Assembly: GCA_964452185.1 (NCBI GenBank)
Contig: CAYVKO010000021.1
Location: forward strand, 1-5,219
Reading direction: 5' to 3'
Source of the DNA: SW-6-46-9 sp964452185
GTDB lineage: Bacteria; Patescibacteriota; Minisyncoccia; Phycocordibacterales; SW-6-46-9
DNA: 5,219 nucleotides
Position 1 is the stretch's first letter; each line of letters begins with the position of its first letter. The notes below the pieces were generated by a model, which had not been told where the DNA came from, did not search any database, and worked only from the letters and a program-made list of their open reading frames with translations. A program made the position numbers and the translations under genes. Shown piece after piece: positions 1 through 4,569 of this stretch.

Positions 1-255
1 ATGCCTGATAAGGATTGGTATATATACATACTCAAGTGTGAAGATGGATCTTTGTACACGGGCGTTACTACTGATATTGATCGTCGATTCCGGGAGCACA
101 AAGAAGGAACAGCCAGCAAGTACACCAAAAGTTTCGGCGCAGATGAAATTGTATACACCGAGACCAAAAGCTCTAAGGGTGCAGCTCTTTCTCGTGAAGC
201 TGAAATAAAGGCGCTAAGTCGCAACCAAAAGAAAAACCTTTTTGCAGGTGAGTAA
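1..255 (+). CDS. GIY-YIG domain protein, YhbQ/UPF0213-like single-domain putative endonuclease
   Basis: This 84-residue protein is essentially one GIY-YIG nuclease domain. The GIY half reads YIYILK at residues 7-12 and the YIG half reads YTGVT at 19-23. The basic helix RRFREH (28-33) supplies the conserved Arg, and Glu66 in REAEIK (65-70) sits where the family's metal-binding catalytic Glu lies. These residues, and a length typical of the family (about 80-100 aa), suggest an active fold. Stand-alone members of this type are proposed to cut or process DNA in repair, but most are uncharacterised, so the substrate is unknown. The ATG is the first base of the window, so its promoter and ribosome-binding region cannot be seen and a start further upstream cannot be excluded. 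It ends in TAA at 253-255; the next gene has its own promoter, so it is probably transcribed separately. The domain call is firm and the biological role is not. Confidence 0.9.
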   Translation: MPDKDWYIYILKCEDGSLYTGVTTDIDRRFREHKEGTASKYTKSFGADEIVYTETKSSKGAALSREAEIKALSRNQKKNLFAGE

Positions 256-273
256 GAAAAAATTACTACACAC

Positions 274-301
274 TTACTCTTACACTAAATTTACGTATAA
301 T
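274..301 (+). promoter_or_regulatory. Candidate sigma-70-type promoter for the exported protein gene
   Basis: A perfect TATAAT lies at 296-301 in the context ACGTATAATTG. Sixteen bases upstream is a poor -35 match, TTACTC (274-279). Transcription would start near 308, giving a leader of about 39 nt before the ATG at 347. The 16-bp spacing is the same as at the rRNA promoter in this window. The -10 is convincing; the -35 is not. Confidence 0.5.
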
Positions 302-346
302 TGTAACTAGGTTAGAGCATAAACTTATCACTAAAACAATCGATCT

Positions 347-736
347 ATGTCACACACTTCTTCAAAAGAAATATATACAATACTTGCCGTAAGTGTTGTT
401 GTGGGGATTACCACTTTACTCTTTGTTTCTCCGGTTCACGCGCAAAGTGAAGAGACAAACGAAGTAACAAGAGATGATACACGCAAAGCGCAAACGCAAC
501 TGTGCCACTTTGTGCCGGAAATAAATGAGCACCGTCGAGTACTCTTGACTGAGTCTAAGGCACAAACACATCTGGATAATCACTCTAAGGATGAGTTGGT
601 AGATAGTGGTGAAGAGTGTCCGGAAGCAGATTCGAGCAATGAATTAACGCAGGCAGAGCGTGAATACATTCAACAAGAGTTAAACAGAGTGCTGCAGCGT
701 GCACAAGAAATTCTTCAACAGGTGAATAGCCTATAA
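347..736 (+). CDS. Small exported protein with degenerate CH...HLxxH...C domain and helical C-terminus (function unknown)
   Basis: This 129-residue protein has a clear N-terminal export signal: a short polar start, a hydrophobic core at about 10-28, and a likely signal peptidase I site after VHA (30-32), so the mature chain would begin at Gln33. The mature part has only two cysteines, C53 and C91. They bracket LCHFVP (52-57), H62, THLDNH (74-79) and EEC (89-91). This spacing resembles the small secreted domain I recall as CHxPPG...HLxHGDxxGxC, but the PPG and HGD elements are eroded. Cys53 and Cys91 may form a disulfide, and His54/His75/His79 could bind metal; both are inferences. Residues 99-129 are rich in Glu, Gln and Leu and look like one amphipathic helix or coiled coil. 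No Shine-Dalgarno precedes the ATG. The terminator at 765-793 closes the unit. The reading frame, signal peptide and promoter-gene-terminator arrangement support a real gene; the function is not known. Confidence 0.82.
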   Translation: MSHTSSKEIYTILAVSVVVGITTLLFVSPVHAQSEETNEVTRDDTRKAQTQLCHFVPEINEHRRVLLTESKAQTHLDNHSKDELVDSGEECPEADSSNELTQAEREYIQQELNRVLQRAQEILQQVNSL

Positions 737-764
737 ACCTTTGGTTGTAATCGGCACAACAAAT

Positions 765-793
765 AAAAACACCCGCCAAAAGCGGGTGTTTTT
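765..793. terminator. Bidirectional intrinsic terminator
   Basis: The GC-rich arms ACACCCGC (769-776) and GCGGGTGT (782-789) pair perfectly around a CAAAA loop. An A-run (765-768) and a T-run (790-793) flank them, so each strand ends in a U-tract and the stem can extend through A-U pairs. It lies between the stop of the exported protein (736, +) and the stop of the cold-shock gene (818, -), and so serves both convergent transcripts. Confidence 0.93.
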
Positions 794-817
794 ACTATGA
801 GGAGTTAGGGACGGGAG

Positions 818-1078
818 TTATATCTCCATCTCAACATCTTCCTCTTCTTCGTCCTCTGCTCCTGCGTCGTCTTCGACACGACTCACGTTCACGGCATTCA
901 TACCTTTTGGTGTTTCAGTAACTTCAAACTCTACTGTTTCACCTTCAGAAAGGTTGTCGAACTCAACTCCATCTAGTTCGTTAGCGTGGAAGAAGAGATC
1001 GTCAGAATACTCGTCACTGTCAGCATCGATAAATCCAAAACCGCGGTCTGTAAGTCGTTTAATTGTTCCTTGTTCCAT
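818..1078 (-). CDS. Cold-shock domain (CspA-like) nucleic-acid-binding protein with acidic tail
   Basis: The 86-residue product has a cold-shock domain at about 1-67. The RNP1-type motif reads DRGFGFID (11-18) and the RNP2-type motif reads LFFHANEL (28-35). Such five-strand OB folds bind single-stranded RNA or DNA and act as RNA chaperones. Compared with E. coli CspA, the KWF segment near the N-terminus is replaced by KRL and the loop to RNP1 is one residue shorter, so one stacking aromatic patch is missing. Residues 69-86 form an extra tail in which 12 of 18 residues are Asp or Glu. CspA ends near residue 70, so the tail is an addition. No Shine-Dalgarno precedes the ATG at 1078. A leader of roughly 100 nt with a stable hairpin precedes it, which fits post-transcriptional control as known for csp mRNAs. 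The family call is firm; cold induction is not shown. Confidence 0.95.
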   Translation of the reverse strand: MEQGTIKRLTDRGFGFIDADSDEYSDDLFFHANELDGVEFDNLSEGETVEFEVTETPKGMNAVNVSRVEDDAGAEDEEEEDVEMEI

Positions 1079-1108
1079 AATAAGACTAATCTAAGTGATA
1101 AATGAATA

Positions 1109-1130
1109 ATCCCAAACGCCCGTTTGGAAT
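1109..1130 (-). promoter_or_regulatory. Hairpin in the cold-shock gene leader
   Basis: Six perfect pairs (CCAAAC with GTTTGG) close a four-base loop. On the minus strand the stem extends by a G-U pair and two A-U pairs to nine. On the plus strand the same G-U position becomes a C-A mismatch, which suggests the structure belongs to the minus-strand transcript. It lies 30 nt upstream of the cold-shock start codon. No U-tract follows, so it is more likely a leader element than a terminator for the ZIP unit, although a weak terminator role cannot be excluded. Confidence 0.45.
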
Positions 1131-1153
1131 GATCCATCATCCTCCCGGCCACT

Positions 1154-1180
1154 TGGTTCAAGGTAACTGTAACGTATAAT
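1154..1180 (+). promoter_or_regulatory. Possible plus-strand promoter facing the 3' end of the ZIP gene
   Basis: TATAAT at 1175-1180 sits in ACGTATAATTG, the same 11-mer as in the promoter at 293-303. A loose -35, TTGGTT (1154-1159), lies 16 bp upstream. Transcription would run antisense into the ZIP gene, since no plus-strand gene follows until glmS. It could be a chance match in the AT-rich intergenic DNA. Confidence 0.25.
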
Positions 1181-1184
1181 TGAA

Positions 1185-1213
1185 ATAATGCAAGCCCTAT
1201 CTGTTAGTGTCCG
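1185..1213 (-). promoter_or_regulatory. Candidate promoter for the cold-shock gene
   Basis: Read on the minus strand, CGGACA (1213-1208) and CATTAT (1190-1185) are separated by 17 bp, and each matches four of six sigma-70 consensus bases. The -35 overlaps the last codons of the ZIP gene. A start near 1178 would give a leader of about 100 nt. The match is moderate, and read-through from the upstream ZIP gene is an alternative. Confidence 0.3.
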
Positions 1214-1965
1214 ATAAGTAGATATATTAATGCCATTACTACAACTCCGTAGACAAACCAGATAATGTGCCGGGTTATGTCTGTTGACTCTGAAGATGTG
1301 CGGATCGAGTGAGGTATCAGATCTTGAATTACAATCACCAGAAATGACCCAGCAGCTACCCCAAAAAGAGCAGACCGTAAGTTTGGGATTTGTGTGGCAG
1401 TTAACAAGCCAATTGTTACTCCAACTAATATAGTTGAAGAAACAGCAAAATTGTACAGCAGGGCACGAGTGGTTGAGAGTCCGCTTGCTCGCAGCACAAA
1501 AAATTCTGATATTTCTTGTACGAGTTCATGAATCAGAACTGCTATACTTGCCCCTAATCCGGCAACCAAGGATGCTTGAAATCCGGCTGCCAAAAGTAGT
1601 CCGTCGCCAATATTGTGCAGGCCATCACTAAAAAGAATCCGGCGAGCTTCGGGTCGGGTGTGTGTATGCTGGCTTTCGCTTGCGTGATGATGGTGAAAAA
1701 ATGGCAAGAAGCGAAACAGGCTATACACAATCAGTGCCCCTAGAGCTATGTAGAGAGCACCGGGAAATACACCTTCTGCAGAAAGAGTCTCATGGGTAAG
1801 GTGGAAAGCTACAAAAGAAAAGACTCCAGCCGCAAAACTGGTTACGTAAACCAAGTTTTTCTCTAACCATTGACCGATACCACCCCAGACGCTAATAACG
1901 CCGGCAAGCGATACAACCATAATGGCTATACTGCTCCCATATAGAGCGGTAAGTGAGATCTCCAT
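1204..1965 (-). CDS. ZIP-family divalent metal transporter (LIV-1/GufA-like)
   Basis: The 253-residue product is an inner-membrane protein with about eight hydrophobic segments and short ends, as expected for ZIP transporters that move Zn2+, Fe2+ or Mn2+ toward the cytoplasm. Two family signatures are visible: HNIGDG at 117-122 (TM4) and HELVQEISEF at 146-155 (TM5), which together form the metal pathway. Between TM3 and TM4 is a His-rich loop with seven histidines including HHHH (91-94), HTH (100-102) and nearby acidic residues, a usual place for a cytoplasmic metal-binding loop. TM5 departs from the LIV-1 pattern HExPHExGD: Pro is Val149, the second His is Gln150 and the final Asp is Glu154. 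Gln at that site occurs in bacterial relatives. The ATG lies 3 nt after the DoxX stop without a Shine-Dalgarno, so translational coupling is likely. Metal specificity cannot be read from the sequence. Confidence 0.92.
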   Translation of the reverse strand: MEISLTALYGSSIAIMVVSLAGVISVWGGIGQWLEKNLVYVTSFAAGVFSFVAFHLTHETLSAEGVFPGALYIALGALIVYSLFRFLPFFHHHHASESQHTHTRPEARRILFSDGLHNIGDGLLLAAGFQASLVAGLGASIAVLIHELVQEISEFFVLRASGLSTTRALLYNFAVSSTILVGVTIGLLTATQIPNLRSALFGVAAGSFLVIVIQDLIPHSIRTSSESTDITRHIIWFVYGVVVMALIYLLIGH

Positions 1966-1968
1966 TAA

Positions 1969-2364
1969 TTAAAGGGTGAGTGACAGAGGCCACGCTACAT
2001 CTGGTCCAGCAAAAGCCAAAAGCATCAAGAGTAGTCCAATAATTGCGAGGTTTTTTGTAAAGTTAATCTGCTCGGTCATGCGTTCCTCACCTTCAGCGTT
2101 CCAGAAGTCGTGCATGACAGGTGTGGTAGGCAAGAGAAAGAGAAGTAAAAGTAGGATTGCAACCTGAGGGAGTGTGCCAAGAAGTACTCCAGCACCTCCA
2201 AGCGCCAAAAGCACTCCTGATCCAATTACTGCAACTTTTGGAGCCGGCACTCCTTTTGAGTCGGCATATCCTTTCATGCCTTCTACATTGGTAAAGTGGT
2301 TAAATGCGTTGAAAAGGAAGTATCCTCCCGCGATAATGCGCCCGATGAGAAATATAATACTCAT
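1969..2364 (-). CDS. DoxX family integral membrane protein
   Basis: The 131-residue product has four hydrophobic segments at about 3-20, 43-63, 66-83 and 103-120, the size and layout of DoxX family proteins. Recognisable features are the N-terminal helix with GRIIAGGYFLFNAFNHF (8-24), the GYADSKGVPAPK loop (32-43) before TM2, and the HDFWN (85-89) to EQINFTKNLAIIG (98-110) stretch before TM4. DoxX proteins are poorly understood; some bacterial members are linked to membrane redox or thiol stress defence, for example in mycobacteria, but that role cannot be assumed here. It is the first gene of a two-gene unit with the ZIP transporter, whose start lies 3 nt downstream, which suggests coordinated expression of two membrane proteins. 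No Shine-Dalgarno precedes the ATG, and I found no convincing promoter in the 120-bp gap shared with divergent glmS. The family call is good; the function is open. Confidence 0.85.
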   Translation of the reverse strand: MSIIFLIGRIIAGGYFLFNAFNHFTNVEGMKGYADSKGVPAPKVAVIGSGVLLALGGAGVLLGTLPQVAILLLLLFLLPTTPVMHDFWNAEGEERMTEQINFTKNLAIIGLLLMLLAFAGPDVAWPLSLTL

Positions 2365-2484
2365 ATAGATTTACGGCATTACTTGATAATTACTTTACAA
2401 TTTAATAGTAACGTAATTTTTTTATTTTGCGAGCATATTCACATAAAAGAAAGATTTAAGTGTGATACTGTGCAGATACAAATC

Positions 2485-4314
2485 ATGTGTGGAATCGTAG
2501 GATACAGCGGACATCGGGAAGCAGTTCCTATTTTGCTTGATGGGCTGCAAGCTCTTGAGTATCGCGGATATGACTCAGCCGGCATTTACAGTGCAGGCAC
2601 CGGTCGAGTGCGAGCAGCCGGTGAGGTTGAAGAGTTGGTCAATAAAGTAGGTAAACAAGAAGAGTCTTCTTCATCCACAGCTGGTATAGCGCATACTCGA
2701 TGGGCAACTCATGGTCCACCAACAGAGGAAAATGCTCATCCACATACCGGCACAGGAGATGTGTACGTGGTTCACAACGGAATTATCGAAAACTATCAGG
2801 GGCTAAAAGATAAACTTAAAAACACTGGCCGTACTTTTCATTCAGATACCGATACGGAGGTGTTGGCTCAGTTAGTTGAAGAGCACTACAAAACAGCAGA
2901 CTCACTTGAAGAAGCACTTGAGCAGGCTTTACGAGAAGTTGAAGGGACATACGGAATTGCAGCAACAACCCCGGACAAGCCAGATAAGATAGTTGTGGCC
3001 CGTATGGGAAGCCCAATCGTTTTGGGTATTGGTGACGGTGAATTTTTCGTGTCTTCTGATGCTGTTCCGATTCGTCGGCATACGAGGGAGGTTGTGTATC
3101 TTAAAGATGCTGAAATGGCCGTGGTGACTGCTGATGGTTATGAGATCAGTCGAATAGCCGAAAATCAATCGATCGCCAGAGAGCCGCATACTCTTGAATG
3201 GGATATAGAGGAAGCCAAACGTGAAGGATTTGAACACTTCATGAAAAAAGAAATATTTGAAGGCCCGGAGGTGGTTAAGGCTTCCACCAGGGGGCGAATA
3301 GTCACAGAAAACGGTACGGTTAAACTTGGCGGGCTGGAACGTGTTGCTGATCAGCTGCGTGATATAGAAAGACTTATCATAGTCGGTTGCGGGACAGCTC
3401 ATTTGGCTGGTTGTGTTGGGGAATACATGTTAGAAGAGTATGCCGGCATACCCGTTGAGGTTGAAATTGCTTCTGAGTTTCGGTACCGAAAACCGTTGCT
3501 GGATGACAACACAGCTGTTTTGGCTGTATCACAATCAGGGGAGACAGCCGACACGTTGGAGGCAATTAGAGAGGCTAAACAGAAAGGGGCTATGACGCTA
3601 GGGGTTGTGAATGTGGTCGGATCAACAATTGCACGAGAGACCGACGCGGGAATTTACAATCACGCCGGACCGGAAATAAGTGTGGCTTCAACAAAAGCAT
3701 TTATTTCACAGCTGACGGTTCTGGCACTGCTAACAGTGTTTTTGGGTCGGCAGCGAGATATGTCTCGGGAGATGGGGAAACGCATCGGAGAAGAACTGCA
3801 GGCATTACCGGATAAGATTGAGTCTATTCTGGACAAAGAAGAGGAGGTGAAGGATTTGGCTGAGACGTATTGTGATGTTGATCACTTTCTATATATTGCA
3901 CGTAAATATAACTATCCGCTGGCGTTCGAGGGGGCGCTTAAGTTAAAAGAGATTTCATACATTCACGCTGAAGGGTACGGTTCCGGAGAGATGAAGCACG
4001 GGCCGTTAGCGCTTATTGATGAGTCCTTTCCGACGTTTGCTATTGCTCCACAAGACAGTGTGTACGAAAAAATGATTTCAAATATTGAAGAAATAAAAGC
4101 TCGTGGCGGGCCGGTTGTGGCTTTAGGTACTGAAGGTGATCAGCGGTTGGGTGATCTGGTAGACGATACATTCCTCATACCAAAGGCTTTGGAGATGCTA
4201 ACGCCGGTGCTGGCGGTGGTACCGCTGCAGTTGTTTGCATACTATGTTTCTCGCAAGCGCGGAACTAATATAGATAAACCGCGTAACTTGGCCAAGTCGG
4301 TAACGGTAGAGTAG
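2485..4314 (+). CDS. glmS: Glutamine--fructose-6-phosphate aminotransferase (isomerizing)
   Basis: GlmS makes glucosamine-6-phosphate from fructose-6-phosphate and glutamine in the cytoplasm, the first committed step toward UDP-GlcNAc and peptidoglycan. The start is fixed by MCGIVGY: removal of Met exposes Cys2, the glutaminase nucleophile. The frame stays open for 63 codons upstream, but that stretch overlaps the DoxX gene and is not GlmS-like. At 609 residues the length equals that of E. coli GlmS. The class II amidotransferase domain (about 2-240) shows HTRWATHG (70-77), HNG (97-99) and SDTDTE (120-125). Two SIS domains follow, with GCGTAH in the first, SQSGETADT and STKAF. The isomerase residues are all present, counting Met: Glu482, Lys486 and Glu489 in EGALKLKE, His505 in KHG, and Lys604 near the C-terminal SVTVE. 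No Shine-Dalgarno, glmS ribozyme or clear promoter is seen upstream. No terminator separates it from the rRNA promoter 70 bp downstream. Confidence 0.99.
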   Translation: MCGIVGYSGHREAVPILLDGLQALEYRGYDSAGIYSAGTGRVRAAGEVEELVNKVGKQEESSSSTAGIAHTRWATHGPPTEENAHPHTGTGDVYVVHNGIIENYQGLKDKLKNTGRTFHSDTDTEVLAQLVEEHYKTADSLEEALEQALREVEGTYGIAATTPDKPDKIVVARMGSPIVLGIGDGEFFVSSDAVPIRRHTREVVYLKDAEMAVVTADGYEISRIAENQSIAREPHTLEWDIEEAKREGFEHFMKKEIFEGPEVVKASTRGRIVTENGTVKLGGLERVADQLRDIERLIIVGCGTAHLAGCVGEYMLEEYAGIPVEVEIASEFRYRKPLLDDNTAVLAVSQSGETADTLEAIREAKQKGAMTLGVVNVVGSTIARETDAGIYNHAGPEISVASTKAFISQLTVLALLTVFLGRQRDMSREMGKRIGEELQALPDKIESILDKEEEVKDLAETYCDVDHFLYIARKYNYPLAFEGALKLKEISYIHAEGYGSGEMKHGPLALIDESFPTFAIAPQDSVYEKMISNIEEIKARGGPVVALGTEGDQRLGDLVDDTFLIPKALEMLTPVLAVVPLQLFAYYVSRKRGTNIDKPRNLAKSVTVE

Positions 4315-4350
4315 AGCATTTGCGTCTTACAAGTTTTATAAAAATTGAAG

Positions 4351-4378
4351 CCTTAAATTAGGATTTATTTACCTTAAA
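4351..4378 (+). repeat. Direct repeat CCTTAAA x2, upstream of the rRNA promoter
   Basis: CCTTAAA occurs at 4351-4357 and 4372-4378, 21 bp apart, which is two helical turns. It sits in AT-rich DNA at about -69 and -48 relative to the predicted rRNA start, where UP elements or activator sites usually lie. The phase is suggestive, but seven AT-biased bases can recur by chance. Confidence 0.3.
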
Positions 4379-4384
4379 GTGGTA

Positions 4385-4412
4385 TTGACTTTGGGGCTGA
4401 TATGCGTATAAT
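4385..4412 (+). promoter_or_regulatory. Ribosomal RNA operon promoter
   Basis: TTGACT (4385-4390, five of six consensus bases) and a perfect TATAAT (4407-4412) are 16 bp apart. This is the best promoter in the window, as expected for rRNA. AT-rich sequence upstream (4331-4380) could act as an UP element. Transcription should begin near 4419-4420, right at a GC-rich hairpin, leaving a leader of about 150 nt before 16S. Confidence 0.88.
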
Positions 4413-4420
4413 AGTAAAGC

Positions 4421-4435
4421 GCCTGGGAACCAGGC
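4421..4435 (+). promoter_or_regulatory. Hairpin at the 5' end of the rRNA leader
   Basis: GCCTGG and CCAGGC pair perfectly around a GAA loop, within a base or two of the predicted transcription start. AATTTTATTG follows. It has the shape of a very short terminator or a 5'-protecting stem. Its position, upstream of a boxA-like element, also recalls the boxB-boxA order of antitermination leaders. Which role applies cannot be told from sequence. Confidence 0.6.
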
Positions 4436-4459
4436 AATTTTATTGTCTGAACCAGTCAC

Positions 4460-4471
4460 AGCTCTTTTATA
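4460..4471 (+). promoter_or_regulatory. boxA-like antitermination element
   Basis: The leader contains AGCTCTTTTATA, sharing GCTCTTT with the bacterial rRNA boxA consensus (TGCTCTTTA-type). BoxA RNA binds the NusB-S10 complex so that polymerase resists termination across the rRNA operon. The position, about 40 nt into the leader and after a hairpin, fits. It is short, so the match alone is not proof. Confidence 0.5.
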
Positions 4472-4484
4472 AATGAATAGATGA

Positions 4485-4503
4485 CACCATCATCATTTTG
4501 GTG
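4485..4503 (+). other. Small hairpin in the rRNA leader
   Basis: CACCA (4485-4489) can pair with TGGTG (4499-4503) around a nine-base loop. It lies between the boxA-like site and the larger 16S-proximal hairpin. The stem is short and its importance is uncertain. Confidence 0.3.
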
Positions 4504-4521
4504 AGAAGTAACTATTGAATT

Positions 4522-4557
4522 GAAGCGAAGTAAATGAATTGTCGTTTGCTTCGTTTC
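4522..4557 (+). other. 16-bp hairpin immediately upstream of 16S, possible rRNA processing stem
   Basis: Bases 4522-4537 pair with 4542-4557 without a break around a four-base ATTG loop. Thirteen pairs are Watson-Crick and three are G-U (4525/4554, 4531/4548, 4535/4544). The G-U pairs exist only in plus-strand RNA, so the stem belongs to the rRNA precursor. It ends about 12 nt before the predicted 16S 5' end. In most bacteria the 5' leader pairs with sequence after 16S to make an RNase III target; this local stem could be a processing signal of its own or a folding aid. Confidence 0.6.
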
Positions 4558-4569
4558 GTCCAACCGAGA

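Noticed and set aside
250..279. Hairpin GAGTAAG/CTTACTC after the GIY-YIG gene
   Set aside because: Seven AT-rich pairs with a 16-base loop and no following T-run make a poor terminator, and the right arm overlaps the candidate -35 of the next gene.
973..1161. Minus-strand ORF with GGAGG directly before ATGATG, ahead of the cold-shock gene
   Set aside because: The GGAGG has no spacing to the ATG, the frame overlaps the well-supported cold-shock gene, and the product resembles nothing recognisable.
1150..1165. GGTTCAAGG resembling a tRNA T-loop
   Set aside because: No acceptor, D or anticodon stems can be placed around it; it is a 4-bp hairpin with a short loop.
2296..2484. Upstream in-frame extension of glmS by 63 codons
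   Set aside because: It overlaps the DoxX gene, is not GlmS-like, and would bury the catalytic Cys that must follow the initiator Met.
2365..2484. Possible glmS ribozyme or riboswitch upstream of glmS
   Set aside because: The 120-bp gap is AT-rich, shorter than the known ribozyme, and shows none of its paired core. Promoter-like pieces such as TTGATA at 2383 lack a good -10 at the right distance.
4402..4476. 24-codon ORF in the rRNA leader (possible leader peptide)
   Set aside because: Its ATG lies upstream of the -10 box, so it would not be in the transcript.
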